A stretch of DNA of 60,177 nt from Gallionella sp. (GTDB lineage Bacteria > Pseudomonadota > Gammaproteobacteria > Burkholderiales > Gallionellaceae): the NCBI GenBank assembly GCA_023259035.1, contig JAHFRA010000018.1:1-60177 (forward strand), written 5' to 3'. A program made the position numbers and the translations under genes. Shown piece by piece: positions 1 to 14,752 of the stretch. The notes below the pieces were generated by a model that had not been told where the DNA came from, made no database searches, and worked only from the letters and a program-made list of their open reading frames with translations. How positions within the stretch are numbered: position 1 is the first letter of the stretch; every line of letters starts with the position of its first letter.

Positions 1-12
1 CTGGCGAGAAGT

Positions 13-79
13 GAAGCAGAGGGCTTGATCTACGCAACAAGGTCGAGCCTTAAGGATGGGCTCAAGCTTCCTCTGCTTC
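13..79. other. Imperfect long hairpin at the window edge
   Basis: Bases 13-22 (GAAGCAGAGG) pair with 70-79 (CCTCTGCTTC), and 23-28 (GCTTGA) pair with 62-67 (TCAAGC) across a two-base bulge. A small AAGG/CCTT stem sits in the loop. No coding region is convincing here. It could be the end of an upstream transcript, the arm of a repeat element, or a structured RNA; the sequence alone does not decide. Confidence 0.35.
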
Positions 80-118
80 GTGTGGTGATAGCTAACCACC
101 ACAGAGAGAAAGATACAA

Positions 119-276
119 GGGTGGGCACGTTGTTGTGCCCACGCGGATATAAACCTTTTTTGCCCGCAGATTACGCAGATTCACGCAGATTTTGTTTTTA
201 CTTGTAATCAATCTAAATCTGCGGATAAATAGTTTTTAGCATTTCCCGCGTAGGCACAAAAACGTGCCCACCCTAC
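119..276. repeat. Paired REP-like palindromes upstream of the hydrogenase gene
   Basis: Two inverted copies of the window's dispersed palindrome: GTGGGCAC...GTGCCCAC followed by GCGG at 121-146, and the mirror unit CCGCGTAGGCAC...GTGCCCACCCTAC at 246-276. Between them lies a CGCAGATT-type short repeat near 167-190. Related pairs recur near 10219, 17440, 18843 and 49415. The arrangement resembles REP/BIME elements; any role (mRNA stability, spacing) is inference. Confidence 0.75.
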
Positions 277-309
277 CAAAACGGCATCAATAGTTGAGGA
301 AAATGCATC

Positions 310-2091
310 ATGAACCAGCCAGCTACCCGTCGCGTCATCGTCGATCCGGTCACTCGTATCGAAGGGCATCTGCGCATCGAGGCGGAGACCGACGCTGAAG
401 GCCGCATCACCCGCGCTTCGTCCGCCGGCACCATGGTGCGCGGCATCGAAATCATCCTGCGCGGGCGCGATCCGCGCGAGGCATGGGCGCTGGCGCAGCG
501 TATCTGCGGCGTATGCACGCTGGTACATGGCATCGCCTCGGTGCGCGCCGTCGAAAATGCGCTGAAGATTGAAATACCAAGTAACGCGCAACTGATCCGC
601 AACCTGATGATCGGCGCGCAATACATCCACGATCATGTGATGCACTTCTATCACCTGCATGCGCTGGACTGGGTGGATGTGGTCTCGGCGCTGAAGGCCG
701 ATCCCAAGGCCACTTCGGCGCTGGCACAGAGCTTGTCGGGCTACGCCAAATCGTCGCCCGGCTATTTCAGCGACGTGCGGAAGAAGCTCAAAGGTTTTGT
801 CGAGGCCGGCCAACTGGGCATCTTCGCCAACGGCTACTGGGGACATCCGGCCTACAAGCTGCCGCCCGAAGCCGACCTGATGGCCGTGGCGCACTATCTC
901 GATGCACTGGCCTGGCAGCGTGACGTGGTGAAATTGCACGCCGTGTTCGGCGGCAAAAATCCGCACCCGATGTTCCTGGTCGGCGGCGTGCCTTGCGCGA
1001 TCAGCATCGACCCGAGCCATCCCGGCCAAGGCAAGGGGCCGCATTTCCACGGCGGCAATTCCGGCACGGCGCTCAATGTGGTCGGGCTGCAAACGGTGCA
1101 GAACGCGATCAACCAGATGCGCGAGTTCGTCGATCAGGTCTATGTGCCGGACACGCTGGCTATCGCCGGGTTCTACAAGGACTGGTTCAAGCAGGGCGAA
1201 GGCATCGGCAGCTTCCTCACCTACGGCGAGTTCCCGGCCAAGGGGATGTCCGACCCGTCTTCCTATCTGATTCCATCCGGCGTGATCCTGGATCGCGACT
1301 TGAGCAACATCCATCCGGTCGACCTCAACGCGGAAGGCGAGATACAGGAATTCGTCAGCCACGCCTGGTACGAATATTCGTTGGGCAAGGCAAAGGGCCT
1401 GCACCCTTACAAGGGCGAGACCAAGCTCGATTACACCGGGCCGAAACCGCCGTATCAGCAACTGGATGTGGACAAGGATTATTCCTGGATGAAGTCGCCG
1501 CGCTGGAAAGGCAGGGCCGTCGAAGTCGGGCCGCTGGCGCGCGTGTTGATGCTGTATGCATCAGGGCATCATCAGACCAGGGAGCTCGTCGGCTTGACCC
1601 TGAAGAAACTCGATGTGCCGGTTCAGGCGCTGTATTCGACACTGGGGCGCACCGCAGCGCGCACTTTGGAAACCAAGATCATCGCCGATGCGATGCAAGG
1701 CTGGTATGACCAATTGGTCGCCAACATCAAAGCGGGCGACGTCAAAACTTTCAACGAAACGAAGTGGGAACCTGCCACCTGGCCGAGCCATGCGCAGGGC
1801 GTGGGCGTCACCGAAGCGCCGCGCGGTGCGCTGGCGCACTGGATCGTCATCAAGGATCAGAAGATCGACAACTACCAGGCTATCGTGCCGAGCACCTGGA
1901 ACGCCGGGCCGCGCGATGCGCAGGGCAATCAGGGGCCGTACGAAGCAGCCTTGCAAGGCCACCAGCTGCATGACGTGAAACAGCCCATCGAAATACTGCG
2001 CACGATACATAGCTTCGATCCCTGCATCGCCTGCGCGGTGCATGTGACTGATCCAGATGGACGGGAATTGATGCAGGTGAAGGTACTCTGA
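310..2091 (+). CDS. NiFe-hydrogenase, large subunit (group 1-type)
   Basis: 593 residues, the size of membrane-bound uptake hydrogenase large subunits (HyaB/HoxG/HydB family). This subunit carries the NiFe site that splits H2. The N-terminal L1 motif RICGVC (64-69) and the C-terminal L2 motif DPCIACAVH (570-578) supply the four metal-binding cysteines. A 15-residue tail follows His578, the normal site of removal by a maturation endopeptidase. The start is the ATG after GAGGAAA. The small subunit usually lies directly upstream, but the preceding 300 bases hold only repeats, and no maturation gene follows, so the gene is either the end of an operon broken by repeats or an isolated copy. Electron partner and exact subgroup cannot be told from this subunit. 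Confidence 0.93.
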   Translation: MNQPATRRVIVDPVTRIEGHLRIEAETDAEGRITRASSAGTMVRGIEIILRGRDPREAWALAQRICGVCTLVHGIASVRAVENALKIEIPSNAQLIRNLMIGAQYIHDHVMHFYHLHALDWVDVVSALKADPKATSALAQSLSGYAKSSPGYFSDVRKKLKGFVEAGQLGIFANGYWGHPAYKLPPEADLMAVAHYLDALAWQRDVVKLHAVFGGKNPHPMFLVGGVPCAISIDPSHPGQGKGPHFHGGNSGTALNVVGLQTVQNAINQMREFVDQVYVPDTLAIAGFYKDWFKQGEGIGSFLTYGEFPAKGMSDPSSYLIPSGVILDRDLSNIHPVDLNAEGEIQEFVSHAWYEYSLGKAKGLHPYKGETKLDYTGPKPPYQQLDVDKDYSWMKSPRWKGRAVEVGPLARVLMLYASGHHQTRELVGLTLKKLDVPVQALYSTLGRTAARTLETKIIADAMQGWYDQLVANIKAGDVKTFNETKWEPATWPSHAQGVGVTEAPRGALAHWIVIKDQKIDNYQAIVPSTWNAGPRDAQGNQGPYEAALQGHQLHDVKQPIEILRTIHSFDPCIACAVHVTDPDGRELMQVKVL

Positions 2092-2399
2092 GGAAGGTCT
2101 CTTGCTTTGTCGAAGCTGACATTCGTGAACGGTTGGTTCGTGCCATTCAGCAATTTCTCAAACACTGCCGCCAGCTTACGAGAAAACCTGTTGGTTATTT
2201 GCTTCAACCTGTAAGCCTTTCTCACCTTGTAAGGCAAACACTGACAGCAAAACCTCCATCCCCCCTACACCAGAATCAGCCAAACACCGATAGCACCCTT
2301 TGCGCGCGAGGAACATTATCCACCATAAGTTTTGCAGAATGCACGAACCGTGTTTTGTCCTTAATTCAGAATATTCCTAACACAGCGAGGGGAGGAGTC
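2092..2399. other. Intergenic region with diverged repeat copy A
   Basis: No gene is supported. About 70 bases from 2142 to 2212 resemble 2991-3061 on the other side of the cytochrome gene (shared blocks CATTCAGC, TTCTCAA, TGCCGCCA, CCTGTTGGTTA), in direct orientation. The open frame running through here into the cytochrome gene lacks a ribosome-binding site at its upstream starts. Confidence 0.45.
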
Positions 2400-2978
2400 A
2401 TGAATCTAAGTTTTTTGCGTTTGATAATGGTTGTGAGTATTCTTTTTTGTTCCGGCAGCAGCACGGCAGGCGAATGGGGGAAGGGTATAAAACGGATTGT
2501 TCTCCCATTCGGCTTGACGGCGAACCAACTGCCCGACCCTCAAAGCAAAGGGGCGGCGCTCTTGGCATCGTATTGCGGCCAATGCCACAATCTTCCCAGC
2601 CCCAAGATGCATTCAACAGGCGATTGGCCTATGAGGTTTGAAAAGATGATGGATCACGCCATGCTTATGGCCGGGACTTCGCCTGATGTCAAAATACCTG
2701 TCGATAAAGAGAAAAAGGAGCTCGTTTCCTACCTGGAAAAGAATGGGTTCAGAGAACTTCCGGCAAATTCCCCATTACGTGGAGAACCTCAAGTATTCAA
2801 CGTCATCTGGTTCTGCTCAGTGTGCCATGCCGTGCCTGACCCAGATCAGTTTCCTGCAAAAGAATGGGGCAAGATCGTTGACCGGATGAACAGTTATAGA
2901 AAAAAACAGGGCAGGGAAGAAATGAGCAATTCTGACAGGAAGGTAGTGATAAATTTCCTTGCAAAGGAACGACAGTAA
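2400..2978 (+). CDS. Secreted di-heme cytochrome c-like protein
   Basis: 192 residues. The ATG at 2400 follows a strong GGGAGGAG site and opens a signal peptide (hydrophobic stretch roughly 6-18, cleavage near STA-GE), so the product should be periplasmic. Two CxxCH heme c attachment motifs are visible, YCGQCH (59-63) and FCSVCH (139-143), each in its own small domain with a following WxxxxxxM segment. It is probably a periplasmic electron shuttle. Its position just ahead of nirS suggests it could donate electrons to nitrite reductase, but that is inference. It is not a close match to the named Nir cytochromes that I can recall. Diverged direct repeats flank it. Confidence 0.8.
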   Translation: MNLSFLRLIMVVSILFCSGSSTAGEWGKGIKRIVLPFGLTANQLPDPQSKGAALLASYCGQCHNLPSPKMHSTGDWPMRFEKMMDHAMLMAGTSPDVKIPVDKEKKELVSYLEKNGFRELPANSPLRGEPQVFNVIWFCSVCHAVPDPDQFPAKEWGKIVDRMNSYRKKQGREEMSNSDRKVVINFLAKERQ

Positions 2979-5246
<2,268 letters not shown>

Positions 5247-5271
5247 GGAAACCTCTGTAAATTCTGCTCTT

Positions 5272-5300
5272 GCCATTCCGTCGATCTCCGGCGGAATGGC
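5272..5300 (+). other. Hairpin in the nirS-TonB receptor spacer
   Basis: GCCATTCCG (5272-5280) and CGGAATGGC (5292-5300) form a perfect 9-bp stem with an 11-base loop. Flanking ACCTCT (about 5250) and AGAGG (about 5309) could close a longer outer stem, suggesting a structured RNA leader ahead of the following terminator. Confidence 0.45.
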
Positions 5301-5340
5301 GGATTCTAGAGGCTTGCGCTGGGAAAGCTTGCATTTGAAA

Positions 5341-5368
5341 GGCGGGAATGCCCCGCCATTTTTATTTT
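5341..5368 (+). terminator. Intrinsic terminator after nirS
   Basis: GGCGGG, a five-base loop and CCCGCC are followed directly by ATTTTTATTTT, a textbook rho-independent terminator on the plus strand. It ends only about 28 bases before the receptor start at 5396, so for a promoter placed upstream it could instead act as an attenuator in the receptor's leader. Confidence 0.8.
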
Positions 5369-5395
5369 CAATTAATAAGTTTGTAGAAAAACACC

Positions 5396-7630
5396 ATGAA
5401 AACCCCGTTAAACAATGGGCGAGCATTGCTTGCCTTGTGCTGTATTTATGGCTTGGTTACTGCGGCAGACGCAGCGGAGAGCAGTAACGTGGTGGAGCTG
5501 GGTGAAGTGGTGGTGACGTCAACCAGAACCAACGCTTCACTTTTCGATGCGCCTGCCGCAGTAACGGTAATTAACGCAAATAGCATGGAAACAAAAAATG
5601 CCTCACGCTTGGGCGATGTGCTTGATCGGGTGCCCAGCCTCTATTTGCGCGGCGGCGCGCTCGGCCAGTCGCAGGGCACTACAGGGACAAGCAGCATGTC
5701 GCTACGCGGAATCGATCAAACCAAAACGCTCATACTGCTTGACGGGCAAACGATCCAGGATGCCAGCTCCGGGAAGGTGAATTGGCGTGTTCCGTTTGTC
5801 GAAGACATCGCCCGTGTTGAAGTTGTGCCCGGTGCGTTCTCCTCGCTATATGGCAGCAATGCCATCGGCGGTGTGGTCAACATCATTACCAAACAGCCGG
5901 ACAAGCGCGAGTTCACTGCCAAAATAAAGAAGGGGTGGAGCGATGCCAGTGGCGAGGATGCCAGCATTTATTTTCGCGACAAGATGGATAACGGGTTGGG
6001 CCTTGTGACCGGGTTCGGCCATCAAAACCGTGACAGTTATGTGAACGATTTTGTCGTCAAGGCTCCGGTAGCGGGGGCAGCGGGCACTCCTGTCTCGGGT
6101 GCACAGGCGATCACCACCAGAGAGGGTGTTCCGACTTATCTGGTGGGAGATATGGGAACCACACCGTGGAATGCGACCAATGCAACCGCTAAATTATTTT
6201 ACGATTTGAATACCCGCGATAAAGTTTACGCTGGCGTTAACTATCAGGAAACCAAGCAGGGATATACGCAATTCAACACCTATCTCAAAAACACCGTTAC
6301 TGGCGCGCCCGTTTCGAGCGGGACGCTCGGCATCAATGGACAAAGGGTCGTTCTGGCGAATTCCGATTTCACTCTTTTCTCGTTCTTGCCGTTGCATGAA
6401 GCTACGGCCCGGTATTTTGTCGGTTATGACGGCACCGTCGGCAATGACTATTTGTTGAAAGCTGACCTCGCAAAAATTGAACGCGCATACAGCTTTACGC
6501 TGGCAAGTCCCACCGCCACATGGAACAGCGGCGCAGGCACGTTGTCGGATACGCCTAATGATAGTCTCGATGGTGCAGTCCAGTTAACCTTTCCGGTTGG
6601 CTCTCGGCACATTCTGGTAACCGGTCTGGCGCTGCATAAAGACTCGGTGAATCAGCAAATTTACGCGCTTCCCAGTTGGCGTGATCCGGGTTCCAGAACC
6701 GCTGTGAACAGCGGCTATCGCGGCCATTCGACCACCGCTTCAGTTTTTGCGCAGGATGAGTTCGGCGCAACGGATACGCTGAAGATTTATCTGGGCGGGC
6801 GATGGGATGGCTGGCAAACCAAAGGCGATAACTTTTCTGTCGTCGCGCCGGTTGGCTACACGTTTTATTCGGCACGTAGCGTCTCTGCTTTCAGCCCCAA
6901 GGTGTCTGCAGTTTACAAGCCGATGGAATCGGCTGTGCTGCGCGCCTCGTTCGGGAAATCTTTCCGCGCACCAACCAATCAGGACCTATACACATCATCA
7001 ACCAGCAGAGGCAGAACGACCACAGGTGATTCTAATCTTCAGCCCGAACGGGGCTCCACATGGGAGGTTGGGAGCGAATTCAGTTTCACGAAAGACACCA
7101 GGATTACAGCCACTTATTACGACACCCGGCTCAACAACCTGATTTACCTGATGCAAGTCAGTGCGGCCAATTCGCTTCGGATTAACGCAGGCAAGGCAAA
7201 AGTTAACGGGATTGAATTGGGCGTTACGACAAAACTGGCAAGATGGCTGGAGCTGGATGCCAATTACGCCTATATCAACTCAAGCATTCTGGAAAATGCA
7301 GCCGACCCATTGAGTGTCGGCAAGCGGCTGACTGATGCCCCCGGAAATATCGTTGGCATCGGATTAACTGCGCGGCAGGGAGCGTGGTCATGTACGCTGA
7401 ATGCGCGCTATATGAGCCATATTTATTGGACCGCGCAAAACACCGACACAGTGGAAGGCGTGCCGGGCAGCTACGACGCGCACACCATGGTGAATGCCAA
7501 GTTCGGGTATGCATTCTCCAAGGAGGTGAAAGGGTCTGTTGCAATCAATAATCTTCTGAACAAAAAGGCCTACTCATACTTCTTGCTGCCGAGCCGGAAT
7601 GTGACAGCTGAAATGGATTTTTCTTTCTGA
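5396..7630 (+). CDS. TonB-dependent outer-membrane receptor
   Basis: 744 residues. A signal peptide (cleavage near ADA-AE) is followed by a TonB-box-like segment (GEVVVTSTRT). The plug domain carries the LRGIDQTKTLILLDGQ and SSLYGSNAIGGVVNIIT motifs (about 40-165). The 22-strand barrel ends in ...AEMDFSF with the terminal aromatic needed for insertion. It imports a scarce ligand (siderophore, heme, cobalamin or metal chelate) using TonB energy. The plug most resembles BtuB/FepA/CirA-like receptors, but the substrate cannot be read from sequence. The ribosome-binding site is weak. It sits immediately after nirS, a heme- and iron-demanding enzyme, so an iron or cofactor supply role is plausible but unproven. 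Confidence 0.93.
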   Translation: MKTPLNNGRALLALCCIYGLVTAADAAESSNVVELGEVVVTSTRTNASLFDAPAAVTVINANSMETKNASRLGDVLDRVPSLYLRGGALGQSQGTTGTSSMSLRGIDQTKTLILLDGQTIQDASSGKVNWRVPFVEDIARVEVVPGAFSSLYGSNAIGGVVNIITKQPDKREFTAKIKKGWSDASGEDASIYFRDKMDNGLGLVTGFGHQNRDSYVNDFVVKAPVAGAAGTPVSGAQAITTREGVPTYLVGDMGTTPWNATNATAKLFYDLNTRDKVYAGVNYQETKQGYTQFNTYLKNTVTGAPVSSGTLGINGQRVVLANSDFTLFSFLPLHEATARYFVGYDGTVGNDYLLKADLAKIERAYSFTLASPTATWNSGAGTLSDTPNDSLDGAVQLTFPVGSRHILVTGLALHKDSVNQQIYALPSWRDPGSRTAVNSGYRGHSTTASVFAQDEFGATDTLKIYLGGRWDGWQTKGDNFSVVAPVGYTFYSARSVSAFSPKVSAVYKPMESAVLRASFGKSFRAPTNQDLYTSSTSRGRTTTGDSNLQPERGSTWEVGSEFSFTKDTRITATYYDTRLNNLIYLMQVSAANSLRINAGKAKVNGIELGVTTKLARWLELDANYAYINSSILENAADPLSVGKRLTDAPGNIVGIGLTARQGAWSCTLNARYMSHIYWTAQNTDTVEGVPGSYDAHTMVNAKFGYAFSKEVKGSVAINNLLNKKAYSYFLLPSRNVTAEMDFSF

Positions 7631-8073
7631 GCAAAAGCACCATCTCACAAAGCTAAAATAACCGCGAAATGCGATTTGGCTACCGCGTGCATTTCCGTTA
7701 AAAAATCCAAATCAAACACAGGTTACGGATACCAAAAAAACAGAATGGCGCGATAAATCGCCCCCAACGAAACGGTGAAAGCTAACTGGACGGCTTCTCA
7801 CTACCCGTTCATCATGCGTAGATCGGAAAACGCAACGTCTAATATAACGATAAACCATTATCTGACTGATGAAACCCATGACCCTTCCGCTAGGCTGTCA
7901 AATAACGACACCCAATGGCTGGTTATAACGCAGCAAAAAACGATGGGAAAGTCATTGGTTATTCAGATAGCTGGCTACCATTCTGCGGATAGCTTTGCAT
8001 AGCCATCTGACTAAGCGATCAAACAACGCTCGCTAAGTCATTGGTTAACGCTACGCTCATCTGTCCTGCGCCA
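7631..8073. other. Convergent intergenic region, no gene recognised
   Basis: This lies between the receptor (plus) and sucD (minus). A GAAATGC/GCATTTC hairpin at about 7666-7695 is followed by a short A/T run. A near-palindrome at 8008-8040 (TGACTAAGCGA with TCGCTAAGTCA, one mismatch) may end the minus-strand sucD transcript. A 75-codon frame at 7775-8002 starts with GTG, lacks a good ribosome-binding site and resembles nothing I know. Confidence 0.4.
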
Positions 8074-8955
8074 TCAACGTGATATTCTGCCGATCGCTTC
8101 GACCATCGCCTCGCCCAAGCTGGCGGGCGACTTTGCCACTACCACGCCAGCAGCTTCCAGCGCGGCCATCTTGTCCGCCGCCAGCCCCTTGCCGCCAGCG
8201 ATGATCGCGCCGGCATGGCCCATGCGTTTACCCTTGGGCGCGGTCTGTCCAGCGATGTAGCCGGCCACCGGCTTGGTGATGTGAGCCTTGATGTATTCCG
8301 CCGCCGCTTCCTCGCGATTGCCGCCGATTTCGCCGACCATGATGATCGCCTCGGTCTCTGGATCGTCCTGAAACATCTTCAGGCAGTCAATGAAATCCAG
8401 CCCCTTGATCGGGTCGCCGCCGATGCCGATGCAGGTGGATTGTCCCAAACCGAGCCGAGTGGTCTGATACACGGCTTCATAGGTGAGCGTGCCGGAGCGC
8501 GACACCACGCCGACCTTGCCCTTTTTGTGGATGAAGCCGGGCATGATACCGATCTTGCATTCTCCCGGTGTGATGATGCCGGGACAGTTCGGGCCGATCA
8601 ATATCGCATCGTTGGCGCGCAGCGCGGCCTTGACGTTGAGCATATCCAGCACCGGAATGCCTTCGGTGATGCAAACGATCACCCTTATTCCTGCATCTGC
8701 CGCCTCCATGATGCCATCGGCCGCAAAGCCAGGCGGCACGTAGATCATCGTGGCATCTGCGCCGGTGGCACGCACCGCGTCGCGCATCGTGTCAAACACC
8801 GGCAGGCCGAGGTGAGACTGCCCGCCCTTGCCCGGTGTCACACCGCCGACCATCTGAGTACCGTAGGCGATCGCCTGTTCGGAATGGAAAGTACCCTGCT
8901 TGCCGGTGAAACCCTGACACAGGACTTTGGTATCTTTGTTTACAAGAACGCTCAT
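8074..8955 (-). CDS. sucD: Succinyl-CoA synthetase (ADP-forming), alpha subunit
   Basis: 293 residues, normal family length. Binds CoA (N-terminal [14 protein letters not shown] segment, residues 16-29) and carries the phosphohistidine loop in KRMGHAGAI near residue 245. With SucC it interconverts succinate and succinyl-CoA at the cost of a nucleotide triphosphate. In the reductive direction it makes succinyl-CoA for OorABCD. It is the last gene of the minus-strand rTCA train, 55 bases after sucC. The fold is shared with the AclA N-terminus encoded upstream, but SucD motifs are canonical. Confidence 0.97.
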   Translation of the reverse strand: MSVLVNKDTKVLCQGFTGKQGTFHSEQAIAYGTQMVGGVTPGKGGQSHLGLPVFDTMRDAVRATGADATMIYVPPGFAADGIMEAADAGIRVIVCITEGIPVLDMLNVKAALRANDAILIGPNCPGIITPGECKIGIMPGFIHKKGKVGVVSRSGTLTYEAVYQTTRLGLGQSTCIGIGGDPIKGLDFIDCLKMFQDDPETEAIIMVGEIGGNREEAAAEYIKAHITKPVAGYIAGQTAPKGKRMGHAGAIIAGGKGLAADKMAALEAAGVVVAKSPASLGEAMVEAIGRISR

Positions 8956-9010
8956 GGAAGAATCCTTAATTTTTTCTGTTTGCCGTCAAGAGCACGGCTG
9001 TTAAATTCAA

Positions 9011-10171
<1,161 letters not shown>

Positions 10172-10218
10172 TTGAGTTTCCTAATGTTGTTGATTTGAAA
10201 ATCTGTAAAAAAACTTTT

Positions 10219-10285
10219 GTAGGGTGGACAAACGATTTCTGTTTGCCCGCGCGGGAATACGGTGGGCACAAAGAACGTGCCCACT
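10219..10285. repeat. REP-like palindromic repeat between icd and sucC
   Basis: A diverged member of the dispersed GTAGGGTGGGCAC family: GTAGGGTGGACAAAC...GTTTGCCCGCGCGGG followed by GGTGGGCAC...GTGCCCAC. It fills most of the gap between two genes of the same transcription unit. Confidence 0.7.
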
Positions 10286-10292
10286 AACATAG

Positions 10293-12614
<2,322 letters not shown>

Positions 12615-12619
12615 TCAGT

Positions 12620-14563
12620 TCAAGCCGCCTTCATCTGGCTGGCGAACAACGAAAGTGCTCCGCCTGCGCGGATCATCGGGATATCTTCCTTGCCTTGTGC
12701 AAGCTTGACAGGAATATCGCCGAGACCTTCGACCACCAGTTTGAGCTGGCCGCTTTCCAAGCTGGAAGTATCGAGAGACACTTTGCTGCCCTGTTGAATG
12801 CGCTCGAGATCGGCCGGGTTTTCGAAGATCAGCCCGAGGATGCCGAAGTTGGCGAGGTTGGCCAAGTGGATGCGCTCGAAGCCCTTGGCCACGATGGCGC
12901 GAATCCCCAGGATGCGCGGGCACAGTCCGGCGTGCTCGCGCGAGCTGCCCATGCCATAGCCGTCACCGGCCACGATGAAACCGTGACCGCCCGCATCGCG
13001 CACTGCCGCCGCGCGGGTGCTGAAAGTCTTGTCCACCTGGACAAAGGTCGCCTGCTTGGCGTATTCGTCGGCGTTGGAACGCAGCGACAGGTATTTTCCG
13101 GCAGGCTGAATATGGTCAGTCGTAATCTCGTTGCCGAGCTTGAGCAACACTTCGCCCGCCAGTTTCGCCGGCAATGGATCCAGCGTCGGCAACGGCGCAA
13201 TGTCCGGGCCGTAGCGCATCACCACCTTGGCGGCTTCGGCAGGAGGCAGCGGCGCGGTATAGGCACCCATATCGACCACCGGCGGAACCTGCTTGATCGT
13301 GAGGTCGCCGCTGAACAGCGTGCGCGGATCGGTGATAACCCCCGTTATCGCACCGGCTATCGCGGTGACCGGGCTGACCAGATGCACGGCAGCACTCTCG
13401 GTTCCGGAACGGCCTTCGAAGTTGCGGTTCGCGGTGGACAGCATCACGCCATTGCTGGGTGGGCTGAAACCCTGGCCGATACATGCGGAGCAGGCGTTTT
13501 CCAAAACGCGCACACCGGCAGCATAGAAAATTTCAATGTAGCCTGCTGCCGCCAGTTGGCGTGCAATAGCTTGCGAGCCGGGCGCAATTGCGGTATCAAC
13601 CTTGACTTTTTTGCCGCGCAACAGCTCGCCGACACGTGCCAGATTTTCGTAGTTGGAGTTGGTGCAGCTGCCGATGAACACGGTGTCGACCGGGGTCCCG
13701 GCATGCTTGGAGACAGGCTCCATCGACTTCAAGCGCGGGTACAGCGCAATCGTCGGCTCCAGCGCCGACAGGTCGATCTCGACGGTGCGCGAGTAGGTCG
13801 CGCCCGCATCGGCGGTCAGCGGCTTAAAGTCGTTAGCGCGCTTGCGGCCTTCGAGGTAAGCCTTGGTAATATCGTCGGAGGGGAAGATCGAGAAGGCGAC
13901 GCCAGCCTCGGTGCCCATGTTGCAGATGGTCGCACGGTCGGTGACATTCAGGCTCTTCAGACCCGGCCCGGTGTATTCCAGACAGATGGCTTTGTTGCCC
14001 TTGATGCCGATGACCTTGAGCACGTTCAGGATCACGTCCTTGGCGAGCACGCCCGGATGCAGCGCGCCGGTGAGGTTCACCTGCACCACTTTCGGCATTT
14101 CGATCTTGTAGGAGGTGCCTGCCATCGCAAAGCTCACGTCGGTACCGCCCGCGCCCAGCGCCAGCATGCCCATACCGCCGGCATTGGTGGTGTGGGAATC
14201 GGAGCCGATCACCGATTTGCCGGGAACCGCGAAGTCCTCGAGGAACACGCTATGGCAAATGCCGTTGCCGCCGCGCGAGAACCAGCAGCCGTATTTTTTG
14301 GAGAAGGTTTCCAGATAGCGATGATCATCGCCGTCGATGTAACCGACTTGCAGGGTCTTGTGATCCACCACGATGACCGAGGTGGTCTTTACCCGATCCA
14401 CGCCCATCTTCTCGAAGGCCAGCGCGGCAGCCGTGCCGGTAGCATCCTGGTAAAGGGTGTGGGTAAACTGGATTTCCAGCGGCTGCCCTGGTTCGGGAAG
14501 CTGCTTTAATCCTCCGGCCGCATTGGCCAGCAGGATTTTTTGTGCGACATTGAATGCTGTCAT
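12620..14563 (-). CDS. acn: Aconitate hydratase, Aquifex-type
   Basis: 647 residues, shorter than the roughly 890-residue AcnA or 860-residue AcnB of most proteobacteria. The architecture fits the shorter aconitase subfamily known from Aquifex-like bacteria and some anaerobes. The 4Fe-4S cysteines are in GSCTNS and in CSACIG. Substrate segments SDSHTTNAGGMG and GDGYGMGSSREHA are intact, and the swivelling C-terminal domain is present. It isomerises citrate and isocitrate. It follows aclA after a terminator-like hairpin and precedes icd by about 100 bases. The non-proteobacterial-looking subtype supports acquisition of the rTCA set as a block, which a tree would need to confirm. Confidence 0.93.
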   Translation of the reverse strand: MTAFNVAQKILLANAAGGLKQLPEPGQPLEIQFTHTLYQDATGTAAALAFEKMGVDRVKTTSVIVVDHKTLQVGYIDGDDHRYLETFSKKYGCWFSRGGNGICHSVFLEDFAVPGKSVIGSDSHTTNAGGMGMLALGAGGTDVSFAMAGTSYKIEMPKVVQVNLTGALHPGVLAKDVILNVLKVIGIKGNKAICLEYTGPGLKSLNVTDRATICNMGTEAGVAFSIFPSDDITKAYLEGRKRANDFKPLTADAGATYSRTVEIDLSALEPTIALYPRLKSMEPVSKHAGTPVDTVFIGSCTNSNYENLARVGELLRGKKVKVDTAIAPGSQAIARQLAAAGYIEIFYAAGVRVLENACSACIGQGFSPPSNGVMLSTANRNFEGRSGTESAAVHLVSPVTAIAGAITGVITDPRTLFSGDLTIKQVPPVVDMGAYTAPLPPAEAAKVVMRYGPDIAPLPTLDPLPAKLAGEVLLKLGNEITTDHIQPAGKYLSLRSNADEYAKQATFVQVDKTFSTRAAAVRDAGGHGFIVAGDGYGMGSSREHAGLCPRILGIRAIVAKGFERIHLANLANFGILGLIFENPADLERIQQGSKVSLDTSSLESGQLKLVVEGLGDIPVKLAQGKEDIPMIRAGGALSLFASQMKAA

Positions 14564-14600
14564 GAGGTCCTCGTTAAATTATTGAATAAACATGCGAGTT

Positions 14601-14655
14601 AAAAGAGAGCCGGGCTCAAATCGATTTTTGAACTTCATAATCGATTTGAGCCGGC
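14601..14655 (-). terminator. Terminator-like hairpin between aclA and acn
   Basis: On the minus strand GCTCAAATCGAT pairs perfectly with ATCGATTTGAGC (plus-strand 14640-14651 and 14614-14625), extended by GC pairs, and is followed by TCTCTTTT. It lies about 100 bases downstream of aclA, so transcription of acn-icd-sucCD may be attenuated or start anew here. Confidence 0.65.
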
Positions 14656-14752
14656 GCCCCTTTGATATTAGCTATTCCATGAGTAAACATATTTTCCGTT
14701 CGTGCCTCAGGCTTGCCGGATCATGCTTTCATGAGTTTTGCAAAAAATTCTG

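Noticed and set aside
7775..8002. 75-codon frame between the TonB receptor and sucD
   Set aside because: Starts at GTG without a ribosome-binding site and overlaps palindromic sequence; no similarity recognised.
12695..14509. 604-codon plus-strand open frame opposite acn
   Set aside because: It mirrors the aconitase gene, is rich in Arg/His/Gln as expected for antisense of G/C-rich codons, and has no recognisable domain or ribosome-binding site.
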